The notes under the pieces: model-generated
The model's database searches: none
Told to the model about the DNA's origin: nothing
The model's input: only the letters and a program-made list of their open reading frames with translations
Origin: Arenicola marina
Lineage: Eukaryota > Annelida > Polychaeta > Arenicolidae
Reading direction: 5' to 3'
DNA length: 64,000 nt
Assembly: GCA_964019135.1 (NCBI GenBank)
Contig: OZ025249.1
Coordinates: forward strand, 6,126,039-6,190,038
Part shown: positions 1 to 13,130 of the stretch, piece after piece
Layout: every line of letters starts with the position of its first letter
Position numbering within the stretch: the first letter of the stretch is position 1
Position numbers and translations under genes: made by a program

Positions 1-3000
1 CCTGTATCTGGTGCCATTTCATACAGACATCCTAGAAGTTCAAACCCCGCCTGTATCTGGGGCCATTTCATACAGACATCCTAGAAGTTCAAACCCCGCC
101 TGTATCTGGGGCCATTTCATACAGACATCCTAGAAGTTCAAACCCCGCCTGTATCTGGTGTCATTTCATACAGACATCCTAGAAGTTCAAACCCCGCCTG
201 TATCTGGGGCCATTTCATACAGACATCCTAGAAGTTCAAACCCCGCCTGTATCTGGTGTCATTTCATACAGACATCCTAGAAGTTCAAACCCCGCCTGTA
301 TCTGGGGCCATTTCATACAGACATCCTAGAAGTTCAAACCCCGCCTGTATCTGGTGTCATTTCATACGGACATCCTAGAAGTTCAAACCCCACCTGTATA
401 TGGGGCCATTTCATACAGACATCCTAGAGGTTCAAACCCCGCCTGTATCTGGGGCCATTTCATACAGACATCCTAGAAGTTCAAACCCCGCCTGTATCTG
501 GGGCCATTTCATACAGACATCCTAGAAGTTCAAACCCCGCCTGTATCTGGTGCCATTTCATACGGACATCCTAGAAGTTCAAACCCCGCCTGTATCTGGT
601 GTCATTTCATACAGACATCCTAGAAGTTCAAACCCCGCCTGTATCTGGTGTCATTTCATACGGACATCCTAGAAGTTCAAACCCCACCTGTATCTGGGGC
701 CATTTCATACAGACATCCTAGAGGTTCAAACCCCGCCTGTATCTGGGGCCATTTCATACAGACATCCTAGAAGTTCAAACCCCGCCTGTATCTGGTGCCA
801 TTTCATACAGACATCCTAGAAGTTCAAACCCCGCCTGTATCTGGGGCCATTTCATACAGACATCCTAGAAGTTCAAACCCCGCCTGTATCTGGGGCCATT
901 TCATACAGACATCCTAGAAGTTCAAACCCCGCCTGTATCTGGTGTCATTTCATACAGACATCCTAGAAGTTCAAACCCCGCCTGTATCTGGGGCCATTTC
1001 ATACAGACATCCTAGAGGTTCAAACCCCGCCTGTATCTGGGGTCATTTCATACAGACATCCTAGAGGTTCAACCCCGCCTGTATCTGGTGCCATTTCATA
1101 CAGACATCCTAGAGGTTCAAACCCCGCCTGTATCTGGGGCCATTTCATACAGACATCCTAGAGGTTCAAACCCCGCCTGTATCTGGGGTCATTTCATACA
1201 GACATCCTAGAGGTTCAAACCCCGCCTGTATCTGGGGTCATTTCATACAGACATCCTAGAGGTTCAAACCCCGCCTGTATCTGGGGTCATTTCATACAGA
1301 CATCCTAGAAGTTCAAACCCCGCCTGTATCTGGGGTCATTTCATACAGACATCCTAGAGGTTCAAACCCCACCTGTGCCTGGGGCCATTTCATACAGACA
1401 TCCTAGAGGTTCAAACCCCGCCTGTATCTGGGGTCATTTCATACAGACATCCTAGAGGTTCAAACCCCGCCTGTATCTGGGGTCATTTCATACAGACATC
1501 CTAGAGGTTCAAACCCCGCCTGTATATGGGGCCATTTCATACAGACATCCTAGAGGTTCAAACCCCGCCTGTATCTGGTGCCATTTCATACGGACATCCT
1601 AGAAGTTCACACTCCGCCTGTACCTGGTGTCATTTCATACAGACATCCTAGAGGTTCAAACCCCGCCTGTATCTGGGGCCATTTCATACAGACATCCTAG
1701 AGGTTCAAACCCCGCCTGTATCTGGGGTCATTTCATACAGACATCCTAGAGGTTCAAACCCCGCCTGTATCTGGTGCCATTTCATACGGACATCCTAGAA
1801 GTTCACACTCCGCTTGTACCTGGTGTCATTTCATACAGACATCCTAGAGGTTCAAACCCCGCCTGTATCTGGTGCCATTTCATACGGACATCCTAGAAGT
1901 TCACACTCCGCTTGTACCTGGTGTCATTTCATACAGACATCCTAGAGGTTCAAACCCCGCCTGTATCTGGGGCCATTTCATACAGACATCCTAGAGGTTC
2001 AAACCCCGCCTGTATCTGGGGCCATTTCATACAGACATCCTAGAAGTTCAAACCCCGCCTGTATCTGGGGCCATTTCATACGGACATCCTAGAGGTTCAA
2101 CCCCGCCTGTATCTGGTGCCATTTCATACAGACATCCTAGAGGTTCAAACCCCGCCTGTATCTGGTGCCATTTCATACAGACATCCTAGAAGTTCACACT
2201 CCGCTTGTACCTGGTGTCATTTCATACAGACATCCTAGAGGTTCAACCCCCGCCTGTATCTGGGGCCATTTCATACAGACATCCTAGAGGTTCAAACCCC
2301 GCCTGTATCTGGGGCCATTTCATACAGACATCCTAGAGGTTCAAACCCCGCCTGTATCTGGGGCCATTTCATACAGACATCCTAGAGGTTCAAACCCCGC
2401 CTGTATCTGGGGCCATTTCATACAGACACCCTAGAGGTTCAAACCCCGCCTGTATCTGGGGTCATTTCATACAGACATCCTAGAGGTTCAACCCCGCCTG
2501 TATCTGGTGCCATTTCATACAGACATCCTAGAGGTTCAAACCCCGCCTGTATCTGGTGCCATTTCATACGGACATCCTAGAAGTTCACACTCCGCTTGTA
2601 TCTGGGGCCATTTCATACAGACATCCTAGAGGTTCAAACCCCACCTGTATCTGGTGTCATTTCATACAGACATCCTAGAGGTTCAAACCCCGCCTGTATC
2701 TGGGGCCATTTCATACAGACATCCTAGAGGTTCAAACCCCGCCTGTATCTTGGGTCATTTCATACAGACATCCTAGAGGTTCAACCCCGCCTGTATCTGG
2801 GGCCATTTCATACAGACATCCTAGAGGTTCAAACCCCGCCTGTATCTGGGGCCATTTCATACAGACATCCTAGAGGTTCAACCCCGCCTGTATCTGGTGT
2901 CATTTCATACAGACATCCTAGAGGTTCAAACCCCGCCTGTATCTGGTGCCATTTCATACAGACATCCCAGAAGTTCACACTCCGCTTGTACCTGGTGTCA

Positions 3001-6000
3001 TTTCATACAGACATCCTAGAAGTTCAAACTCCACCTGTATCTGGGGCCATGTCATACAGACATCCTAGAAGTTCAAACCCCGCCTGTATCTGGTGCCATT
3101 TCATACAGACATCCTAGAAGTTCAAACCCCACCTGTACCTGGTGTCATTTCATACAGACATCCTAGAGGTTCAAACCCCGCCTGTATCTGGGGCCATTTC
3201 ATACAGACATCCTAGAGGTTCAAACCCCACCTGTATCTGGGGCCATTTCATACAGACATCCTAGAGGTTCAAACCCCGTCTGTATCTTGGGCCATTTCAT
3301 ACAGACATCCTAGAGGTTCAAACCCCGCCTGTATCTGGGGTCATTTCATACAGACATCCTAGAGGTTCAACCCCGCCTGTATCTGGTGCCATTTCATACA
3401 GACATCCTAGAGGTTCAAACCCCGCCTGTATCTGGTGCCATTTCATACGGGCATCCTAGAAGTTCACACTCCGCTTGTACCTGGTGTCATTTCATACAGA
3501 CATCCTAGAGGTTCAAACCCCGCCTGTATCTGGTGCCATTTCATACAGACATCCCAGAAGTTCACACTCCGCTTGTACCCGGTGTCATTTCATACAGACA
3601 TCCTAGAGGTTCAAACCCCGCCTGTATCTTGGGCCATTTCATACAGACATCCTAGAGGTTCAAACCCCGCCTGTATCTGGGGTCATTTCATACAGACATC
3701 CTAGAGGTTCAACCCCGCCTGTATCTGGTGCCATTTCATACAGACATCCTAGAGGTTCAAACCCCGCCTGTATCTGGGGCCATTTCATACAGACATCCTA
3801 GAAGTTCAAACCCCGCCTGTATCTGGTGTCATTTCATACGGACATCCTAGAAGTTCAAACCCCGCCTGTATCTGGTGTCATTTCATACGGACATCCTAGA
3901 AGTTCAAACCCCGCCTGTATCTGGGGCCATTTCATACAGACATCCTAGAAGTTCAAACCCCGCCTGTATCTGGGGCCATTTCATACAGACATCCTAGAAG
4001 TTCAAACCCCGCCTGTATCTGGGGCCATTTCATACAGACATCCTAGAAGTTCAAACCCCGCCTGTATCTGGGGCCATTTCATACAGACATCCTAGAAGTT
4101 CAAACCCCGCCTGTATCTGGTGTCATTTCATACGGACATCCTAGAAGTTCAAACCCCGCCTGTATCTGGGGCCATTTCATACAGACATCCTAGAAGTTCA
4201 AACCCCACCTGTATCTGGGGCCATTTCATACAGACATCCTAGAGGTTCAAACCCCGCCTGTATCTGGGGCCATTTCATACAGACATCCTAGAAGTTCAAA
4301 CCCCGCCTGTATCTGGGGCCATTTCATACAGACATCCTAGAAGTTCAAACCCCGCCTGTATCTGGTGTCATTTCATACAGACATCCTAGAAGTTCAAACC
4401 CCGCCTGTATCTGGTGTCATTTCATACGGACATCCTAGAAGTTCAAACCCCACCTGTATCTGGTGTCATTTCATACGGACATCCTAGAAGTTCAAACCCC
4501 ACCTGTATCTGGGGCCATTTCATACAGGCATGCTAGAGGTTCAAACCCCGCCTGTATCTGGGGCCATTTCATACAGACATCCTAGAGGTTCAACCCCGCC
4601 TGTATCTGGGGCCATTTCATACAGACATCCTTGAGGTTCAAACCCCGCCTGTATCTGGGGCCATTTCATACAGACATCCTAGAAGTTCAAACCCCGCCTG
4701 TATCTGGGGCCATTTCATACAGACATCCTAGAAGTTCAAACCCCGCCTGTATCTGGTGTCATTTCATACAGACATCCTAGAAGTTCAAACCCCGCCTGTA
4801 TCTGGTGTCATTTCATACGGACATCCTAGAAGTTCAAACCCCACCTGTATCTGGGGCCATTTCATACAGACATCCTAGAGGTTCAAACCCCGCCTGTATC
4901 TGGGGCCATTTCATACAGACATCCTAGAGGTTCAAACCCTGCCTGTATCGGGGGCCATTTCATACAGACATCCTAGAAGTTCAAACCCCGCCTGTATCTG
5001 GGGCCATTTCATACAGACATCCTAGAAGTTCAAACCCCGCCTGTATCTGGTGTCATTTCATACGGACATCCTAGAAGTTCAAACCCCACCTGTATCTGGG
5101 GCCATTTCATACAGACATCCTAGAGGTTCAAACCCCGCCTGTATCTGGGGCCATTTCATACAGACATCCTAGAAGTTCAAACCCCGCCTGTATCTGGGGC
5201 CATTTCATACAGACATCCTAGAAGTTCAAACCCCGCCTGTATCTGGTGCCATTTCATACGGACATCCTAGAAGTTCAAACCCCGCCTGTATCTGGGGCCA
5301 TTTCATACAGACATCCTAGAAGTTCAAACCCCGCCTGTATCTGGGGCCATTTCATAGAGACATCCTAGAAGTTCAAACCCCGCCTGTATCTGGGGCCATT
5401 TCATACAGACATCCTAGAAGTTCAAACCCCGCCTGTATCTGGGGCCATTTCATACAGACATCCTAGAAGTTCAAACCCCGCCTGTATCTGGTGTCATTTC
5501 ATACGGACATCCTAGAAGTTCAAACCCCACCTGTATCTGGGGCCATTTCATACAGACATCCTAGAGGTTCAAACCCCGCCTGTATCTGGGGCCATTTCAT
5601 ACAGACATCCTAGAAGTTCAAACCCCGCCTGTATCTGGGGCCATTTCATACAGACATCCTAGAAGTTCAAACCCCGCCTGTATCTGGTGCCATTTCATAC
5701 GGACATCCTAGAAGTTCAAACCCCGCCTGTATCTGGTGTCATTTCATACAGACATCCTAGAAGTTCAAACCCCGCCTGTATCTGGTGTCATTTCATACGG
5801 ACATCCTAGAAGTTCAAACCCCACCTGTATCTGGGGCCATTTCATACAGACATCCTAGAGGTTCAAACCCCGCCTGTATCTGGGGCCATTTCATACAGAC
5901 ATCCTAGAAGTTCAAACCCCGCCTGTATCTGGTGCCATTTCATACAGACATCCTAGAAGTTCAAACCCCGCCTGTATCTGGGGCCATTTCATACAGACAT

Positions 6001-9000
6001 CCTAGAAGTTCAAACCCCGCCTGTATCTGGGGCCATTTCATACAGACATCCTAGAAGTTCAAACCCCGCCTGTATCTGGTGTCATTTCATACAGACATCC
6101 TAGAAGTTCAAACCCCGCCTGTATCTGGGGCCATTTCATACAGGCATCCTAGAGGTTCAAACCCCGCCTGTATCTGGGGCCATTTCATACAGACATCCTA
6201 GAAGTTCAAACCCCGCCTGTATCTGGGGCCATTTCATACAGACATCCTAGAGGTTCAACCCCACCTGTATCTGGTGTCATTTCATACAGACATCCTAGAA
6301 GTTCAAACCCCGCCTGTATCTGGGGCCATTTCATACAGACATCCTAGAAGTTCAAACCCCGCCTGTATCTGGTGTCATTTCATACAGACATCCTAGAGGT
6401 TCAAACCCCGCCTGTATCTGGTGTCATTTCATACAGACATCCTAGAAGTTCAAACCCCGCCTGTATCTGGGGCCATTTCATACAGACATCCTAGAAGTTC
6501 AAACCCCGCCTGTATCTGGGGCCATTTCATACAGACATCCTAGAAGTTCAAACCCCGCCTGTATCTGGTGCCATTTCATACAGACATCCTAGAAGTTCAA
6601 ACCCCGCCTGTATCTGGGGCCATTTCATACAGACATCCTAGAAGTTCAAACCCCGCCTGTATCTGGGGCCATTTCATACAGACATCCTAGAAGTTCAAAC
6701 CCCGCCTGTATCTGGTGTCATTTCATACAGACATCCTAGAAGTTCAAACCCCGCCTGTATCTGGGGCCATTTCATACAGACATCCTAGAGGTTCAAACCC
6801 CGCCTGTATCTGGGGCCATTTCATACAGACATCCTAGAAGTTCAAACCCCGCCTGTATCTGGGGCCATTTCATACAGACATCCTAGAGGTTCAACCCCAC
6901 CTGTATCTGGTGTCATTTCATACAGACATCCTAGAAGTTCAAACCCCGCCTGTATCTGGTGTCATTTCATACGGACATCCTAGAGGTTCAAACCCCGCCT
7001 GTATCTGGGGCCATTTCATACAGACATCCTAGAAGTTCAAACCCCGCCTGTATCTGGGGCCATTTCATACAGACATCCTAGAAGTTCAAACCCCGCCTGT
7101 ATCTGGTGTCATTTCATACGGACATCCTAGAAGTTCAAACCCCACCTGTATCTGGGGCCATTTCATACAGACATCCTAGAGGTTCAAACCCCGCCTGTAT
7201 CTGGTGTCATTTCATACGGACATCCTAGAAGTTCAAACCCCACCTGTATCTGGGGCCAGTTCATACAGACATCCTAGAGGTTCAAACCCCGCCTGTATCT
7301 GGGGCCATTTCATACAGACATCCTAGAAGTTCAAACCCCGCCTGTATCTGGGGCCATTTCATACAGACATCCTAGAAGTTCAAACCCCACCTGTATCTGG
7401 GGCCATTTCATACAGACATCCTAGAGGTTCAAACCCCGCCTGTATCTGGGGCCATTTCATACAGACATCCTAGAAGTTCAAACCCCGCCTGTATCTGGTG
7501 CCATTTCATACAGACATCCTAGAAGTTCAAACCCCGCCTGTATCTGGTGTCATTTCATACAGACATCCTAGAAGTTCAAACCCCGCCTGTATCTGGTGTC
7601 ATTTCATACGGACATCCTAGAAGTTCAAACCCCGCCTGTATCTGGGGCCATTTCATACAGACATCCTAGAAGTTCAAACCCCGCCTGTATCTGGTGTCAT
7701 TTCATACAGACATCCTAGAAGTTCAAACCCCGCCTGTATCTGGGGCCATTTCATACAGACATCCTAGAGGTTCAAACCCCACCTGTATCTGGGGCCATTT
7801 CATACAGACATCCTAGAGGTTCAAACCCCGCCTGTATCTGGGGCCATTTCATACAGACATCCTAGAGGTTCAAACCCCGCCTGTATCTGGGGCCATTTCA
7901 TACAGACATCCTAGAAGTTCAAACCCCGCCTGTATCTGGTGTCATTTCATACAGACATCCTAGAAGTTCAAACCCCGCCTGTATCTGGGGCCATTTCATA
8001 CAGACATCCTAGAGGTTCAAACCCCGCCTGTATCTGGTGTCATTTCATACGGACATCCTAGAAGTTCAAACCCCGCCTGTATCTGGTGTCATTTCATACG
8101 GACATCCTAGAAGTTCAAACCCCACCTGTATCTGGGGCCATTTCATACAGACATCCTAGAGGTTCAAACCCCGCCTGTATCTGGGGTCATTTCATACAGA
8201 CATCCTAGAGGTTCAAACCCCGCCTGTATCTGGGGCCATTTCATACAGACATCCTAGAGGTTCAAACCCCGCCTGTATCTGGGGTCATTTCATACAGACA
8301 TCCTAGAGGTTCAAACCCCGCCTGTATCTGGGGCCATTTCATACAGACATCCTAGAGGTTCAAACCCCGCCTGTATCTGGGGCCATTTCATACAGACATC
8401 CTAGAGGTTCAAACCCCGCCTGTATCTGGGGCCATTTCATACAGACATCCTAGAAGTTCAAACCCCGCCTGTATCTGGGGCCATTTCATACAGACATCCT
8501 AGAAGTTCAAACCCCGCCTGTATCTGGTGTCATTTCATACGGACATCCTAGAAGTTCAAACCCCACCTGTATCTGGGGCCATTTCATACAGACATCCTAG
8601 AGGTTCAAACCCCGCCTGTATCTGGGGCCATTTCATACAGACATCCTAGAAGTTCAAACCCCGCCTGTATCTGGGGCCATTTCATACAGACATCCTAGAA
8701 GTTCAAACCCCGCCTGTATCTGGGGCCATTTCATACAGACATCCTAGAAGTTCAAACCCCGCCTGTATCTGGTGTCATTTCATACGGACATCCTAGAAGT
8801 TCAAACCCCGCCTGTATCTGGGGTCATTTCATACAGACATCCTAGAAGTTCAAACCCCGCCTGTATCTGGGGCCATTTCATACAGACATCCTAGTAGTTC
8901 AAACCCCGCCTGTATCTGGGGCCATTTCATACAGACATCCTAGAGGTTCAAACCCCACCTGTATCTGGGGCCATTTCATACAGACATCCTAGAAGTTCAA

Positions 9001-9242
9001 ACCCCACCTGTATCTGGGGCCATTTCATACAGACATCCTAGAAGTTCAAACCCCACCTGTATCTGGGGCCATTTCATACAGACAGCCTAGAAGTTCAAAC
9101 CCCACCTGTATCTGGGATCATTTCATACGGACATCCTAGAAGTTCACACTCCGCTTGTACCTGGTGTCATTTCATACAGACATCCTAGAGGTTCAAACCC
9201 TGCCTGTATCGGGGGCCATTTCATAAAGCCACGCTAGAGGTT
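1..9242. repeat. 49-bp minisatellite array, about 188 copies
   Basis: Units begin CCTGTATCTGG and recur every 49 bp from base 1 to about 9225, then decay over a last degenerate unit. The array continues past the left edge. Units differ at a few fixed positions: GGGGCC/GGTGTC/GGTGCC/GGGGTC, ACAGAC/ACGGAC, AGAAG/AGAGG and CGCC/CACC. A divergent subtype (TTCACACTCCGCTTGTACC) is concentrated at 1600-3600 and recurs once near 9140. A few units lack one base (TTCAACCCC). Because 49 is not a multiple of 3, the frame shifts every unit and no long open frame survives; the 89-codon frame near 3435 is an artefact. No gene is visible inside. Confidence 0.97.
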
Positions 9243-9379
9243 TCCTTGGATCGTGTCATCCAATGGGGTATAAAACAGCACTCCAGCCATCCATCTACCA
9301 TGTTAACGTGAGGAACCCTCTACATGAGCTCACGTATTACTCATGCCTAGGGTTAACAACAATATAATAACGTCAGGCC
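9243..9379. other. Unique spacer after the 49-bp array
   Basis: This is single-copy AT-balanced sequence joining the minisatellite to the SINE-like region. I see no exon or regulatory motif in it. Confidence 0.4.
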
Positions 9380-9890
9380 CACAGTGCCAAGCTACCCCGC
9401 AAGGTGGCACTACGCAAGCTAGCTTTTACCGCTGCTGTCGGCCGGGGGCAAATTTCAAGATTCTTGAAAAACGGTCAAATCAGCTGTAATTTCTTGCAAC
9501 ATTATACTTTTTAAGAATAAAGCATAAAAATAACGAACTTTGTGTATTTAATACAGCAACAAACATATTGTACCCTTTCGAAAAAGTTATAATTGTGACA
9601 GAACTCTTTCCTTTCATGGCCTGATTTCATGTGTTATTAGGCTTAGGCTGGGTCCCAGCACTAATTTGTAGAAATGCGAGACGCATGTTTCCTATCGATT
9701 TGCGCAGCGCCGCCCTGGCGAGCGAGTGTGAAAATGCATTGAGGACGTAGGAGACAACAGAGATATAATGGAGCCCTGGCGGAGTGAGTCGAAGGCAGAG
9801 AGTGCCACAGTGGCTGCCAAATAGGCCGAGGTAGCGCCGCAGAACCCACGGTGCCGGGTTCGAGTCCGACGCGTGGAAGCCGTTTCACCC
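9380..9890 (+). mobile_element. Possible tRNA-derived SINE-like element
   Basis: A perfect RNA polymerase III B box (GGTTCGAGTCC, 9857-9867) follows an A-box-like TGCCACAGTGG (803-813 past 9000). The T-arm stem does not pair beyond two bases, so this is not a functional tRNA. About 36 bp upstream of the A box (near 9768-9803) recur with a few mismatches near 14010-14047, and the GGTGGCACTACGCAAGC segment near 9411 recurs near 13980. Two related copies in 5 kb suggest a dispersed element. Ends and class are not resolved. Confidence 0.4.
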
Positions 9891-10059
9891 TTTCACCCTG
9901 TATTCCTGGCAGATCCTTTAAAGCAATATACTTACATGCGCCATCTTAGATTTTTTAGATTTTAGAATCAAGACTAAAAGTATCTCAAAAATTATGATGC
10001 ATAAGTTTTATATCTCTTTGAGTCTGTAAAACAAACATTTCAACATCAAACTGCGCGGT

Positions 10060-10200
10060 CTATTTTTATCGCGCGCGGACGTGATAGCGAGCCGCGGTCG
10101 ACATCACACACAAAATACCGAACGGCGAACAGGCGCGCAGGGATATAAAGCCGGCCACCAACTTCTGCTCCGGTGACCAAATTGCTTCTCTCCGGATAGC
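10060..10200 (+). promoter_or_regulatory. Candidate promoter: CpG-rich patch with TATA-like box
   Basis: A short CpG-rich patch (GCGCGCGGAC, GAGCCGCGGTCGAC) is followed by TATAAAG at 10144-10150 in otherwise AT-rich DNA. It lies 1.4 kb upstream of the plus-strand coding exon at 11559 and could drive that gene or an alternative first exon. The assignment rests on composition and one box; no transcript evidence is available. Confidence 0.3.
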
Positions 10201-10622
10201 CCACGGGCTTTCAGGATTTAAATTCAAGACAGAATGTACTTATTTGACATGGAGAAGAGGTTGGTAATACAAAAAATTACGGAATATATTGCTTTAAACC
10301 AGCGTTGCCTCGTAATGCGTATTGGTTTGTAGACCCAGTGAGGTCGGCCGCCTGACTACCCTAGAACCGCAAAGTGAGTGCTAATGCTTTTCCAAGAAAT
10401 GGCTACACGGCGGGAATCTGGGCTCTACACATGGACACCGCTTTACCGTTCTGCGGTATTCTAGGTCTGACGGTTGAATTGCAGGAGCGCGAAACCGCCC
10501 ACAGGCGGGGAGCAAAGACTATAAGAAGGCAGAACTTGCACGGAAACCTGGGCAGCATATTGTGACCCAGCGATATATTCCCGCATCGGCATTTTTGTGT
10601 TAGCGTCCCTTCGTCCATGGAC

Positions 10623-10636
10623 GTTGCCATGGAAAC
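10623..10636 (+). promoter_or_regulatory. RFX X-box (GTTGCCATGGAAAC)
   Basis: The 14-mer matches the canonical RFX-family X-box: two half-sites, GTTGCC and GGAAAC, around a central AT. RFX factors control ciliary and some immune genes in animals. It lies about 0.9 kb upstream of the 11559 exon. A second, fully palindromic copy occurs at 20754-20767. Confidence 0.5.
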
Positions 10637-11558
10637 GTCTGTCGTCTAGAGATTTTTCTGTGAGCGATCTGGTTATATATTCAGTTGTGTATATTCAAAT
10701 TGTTTCCTGTTGAGCGACTGACTTCAGTTCGTTTGACAACTGTTATTTTTCGACAGCAAGTAATTGCTAAAACTCGTTGACATGACAAAATGTTTTAATA
10801 CAATTTAGTGAATTGTTCCCAGGTTTGCGTCTGTAATGTGTCTGTAATCATTAACAGATATATTAGTGTCCACGTTTCAAATATTTGGTTATTATTAATG
10901 CTATTTTATTATATGTTAATGCATTTAATAAATGTCTGGTACTGTTTTCAAATATCCACATAGGGCGATAATTGGAATCTTTATGGTCGTCTCCCATATA
11001 ATATGCAAACCCATATAACCCCATATAACCACTCCCTCCCCGGGGCGATACTACCGACACCGCCGGTGCCAACAACCATCATTAGCATTAACGTGACAGA
11101 CAGCATTGCTCCATGCCATCCTGCCATCAACCAGTCACCATAGGGTTAACCACGACTGTAAATGTGTCGGATCGGAAGGTCGGCCAGGCTTTGATCAATA
11201 CGGGCTGTTACCACGGATACCTCTGATTGTGCCGTAACGACTGTAACCACCAACGACTGATCGATTGATTGAACATAAAAACATTCTACTTATCAATATC
11301 CCGTTATGAGCGCTATTAAAAACCCAAATCCCAATGTCGATGGAAGTATATGGTCGATAGGACAATGCGTTTTATATGGCTGGGCGTCGCATGAAGTGTA
11401 TCTCCGGGGGGCGATGTATTGACAAAGTTTGCCAGACTGCTGAGTGCAGTGTTATGTAGGTAGGTGTATTACTTCGTTCTGTATTCCAGGGTGTTCAATG
11501 TGGCTGGATTGGCCGTACCTGCAGGGTTCTCACTGGCTTGTTGTCTCCTGTGTTGCAG
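10637..11558. other. Non-coding; probable intron or upstream region
   Basis: No convincing exon is visible. The 3' end carries a pyrimidine-rich tract and TGTTGCAG acceptor (AG at 11557-11558) that defines the start of the next exon. Short local duplications (for example CCCATATAACC twice near 11010) are present. Confidence 0.4.
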
Positions 11559-12533
11559 GTCAACCTCATAGTGCGGTATACCCCTGAGCGCTACTCTCCG
11601 GCCGAGTCGTCAAGGCAACCGACGCGCCGCCCGTTGCTGAGGACGTCGTCAAGCGGAAGTACCGTCAGCCGGTCGACGAGCGGCAGTCTGAGGCTGTCCC
11701 GCACCGCCACCACCCTGCTCAAGTCCCAGAACCCCGGGGGTGCCGGGGGGTACAAGACGGGCCTGCAGGGGGGCCGACAGGATGCTGTCGCCATGGCGAA
11801 ATTGGGGGGTGTCGGCATCAACGGTCTGGTTAGGGGTGGGGGGCTGTCTAGGGGTGGCGGTTGCGGGAGCGGCAATGGCAGCGGCGGGGGTGGGGGTGGG
11901 AATGGTCATTGTGGAGGGATGAGCGGGAACGGATACGCGGGAGGGGGGTTCGGGTTGCCCGGGTTGTGTGGAGAGGGTAAAAAGCGTAGAGGGTGTTCGG
12001 GGTATGGAAGTGGGGGTTGTGGGGTGACCCGGACGGGGGCTGGCGAGAGGAAGGCGGACGTGGAGGCTCATCCTGCCCTGACGTGCCAGACGTCCCGCTC
12101 CGCCTCCCCGCGGAGCGCTGCCCCCACCCCGCAACCCGCACCCAATACTGGATCTACCGAAGACGGACGTAACAGGAGGGACATTTTTAACTGGACCCTA
12201 AGCATTCCGGATACGATTAATGAGGAAAGCACTCGGTCCTCCCGGACCCCTTCCCCCCTGGCAGAGCCGGAGTCCTTCCTGGCCTTCCTGCAGGTGGATT
12301 CCGGCAGCGAGTCCGACACGCCCGACCAGGGTCATCAGGATCAATCCGGATGGGACGACTCCGAGGGTCGCGCGGTGGATTCCGGACAATGTTCTTTGGA
12401 TGACAGTAACACCGAGTCCGGTCGGGATCAGAAACACTCGGAGGTGCCCAGATCGCCGAGGCAGGACGCCGTGCGACCATTCGAGATCCACGTGCCAAGC
12501 ATCCAGATACACCTGCCGTGCGAAGACTACTGA
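11559..12533 (+). CDS. Terminal coding exon of an unknown gene, low-complexity Ser/Gly/Pro-rich C-terminus
   Basis: The exon starts after a good acceptor (pyrimidine tract, TTGCAG) in phase 0 and reads VNLIVRYTPERYSPAESS at its start. It runs 324 codons to TGA at 12531-12533 and ends in HLPCEDY. In order it shows a Ser/Arg/Thr-rich stretch (about residues 15-60), a long Gly-rich stretch (about 65-150, including runs of six Gly), a Pro/Ser segment, and an acidic Ser/Asp-rich tail with SP and TP dipeptides that could be phosphorylated. No globular domain or membrane segment is visible, so this is probably a disordered C-terminal tail. The frame cannot start here: the first in-frame ATG (about 11793) lies inside the Gly-rich part. 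Upstream exons are left of the window or in the 9.2-11.5 kb stretch. I do not recognise the family. Confidence 0.6.
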   Translation, partial: VNLIVRYTPERYSPAESSRQPTRRPLLRTSSSGSTVSRSTSGSLRLSRTATTLLKSQNPGGAGGYKTGLQGGRQDAVAMAKLGGVGINGLVRGGGLSRGGGCGSGNGSGGGGGGNGHCGGMSGNGYAGGGFGLPGLCGEGKKRRGCSGYGSGGCGVTRTGAGERKADVEAHPALTCQTSRSASPRSAAPTPQPAPNTGSTEDGRNRRDIFNWTLSIPDTINEESTRSSRTPSPLAEPESFLAFLQVDSGSESDTPDQGHQDQSGWDDSEGRAVDSGQCSLDDSNTESGRDQKHSEVPRSPRQDAVRPFEIHVPSIQIHLPCEDY

Positions 12534-13130
12534 ACGCTGCGGGACTCCCTTCTTGATGATCTCAAACATAGGCTGCTGCGCCGTCCGTATGGGAATCAGG
12601 GCGGTAGATGGAGGGGGGGGGGGGGGTGGTAATGAGGCTTGGACCAGAGATATGTTTAAGGCAGTAAATCTGAAGAGGGAAAAATCACAGCTCAGAAGGT
12701 TCCAAGTGGACAAATACACGTGTTTCAAAGATTCGATCCCTTCATGCTACATATAGTTGAGAAACTTCTGATTTGTATCAATGAGAATATAACGTTAGCT
12801 TTAGCGGGGGAGTGGTGGGGGGGGGGCACGCATTGGGATTCTAAAGAGTAGAAGTTGGGTAAAAGAAAATCAATATTATTTGATGTCTATAATAGTCGGT
12901 CAGATGTGTGACGGAGTCAGTACAATTGTCATAGCATGAACACAGGTCGCACGATGATAAATCTATTTTTAAGGCTGTAACAATTTGAAAACGAAAACTG
13001 AACCAGACCTGCAGAATGGTACTCTGCTGTCCCCAGTTGCGATATTTTACTATATATACTGCCACTACTTTGTTATGTGTTCCATATAGGCTCAATATTT
13101 TGAAATAAAATATCTCCTGTCTGTGTTGAA
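12534..13130 (+). other. 3' UTR of the 11559 exon
   Basis: About 570 nt lie between the stop codon and the polyA signal. They contain two poly-G runs (near 12609-12626 and 12815-12830) but no coding structure. Confidence 0.5.
13104..13109 (+). terminator. Polyadenylation signal AATAAA
   Basis: A perfect AATAAA is followed about 10-20 nt later by a GT-rich stretch (TGTCTGTGTTG), the usual cleavage and polyadenylation layout. It is well placed for the plus-strand exon that stops at 12533. Confidence 0.55.

Noticed and set aside
9801..9885. A functional tRNA gene at the B box
   Set aside because: The T-arm and acceptor stems do not pair; only the promoter boxes resemble a tRNA.
11538..11558. 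Start of the 11559 frame at TTG 11538
   Set aside because: These bases are a splice acceptor (pyrimidine tract and CAG); eukaryotic genes rarely start at TTG.
11591..12756. Several overlapping frames on both strands over the 11559 exon
   Set aside because: Shadows of one GC-rich coding exon; only one frame has an acceptor, a stop and a polyA signal in order.
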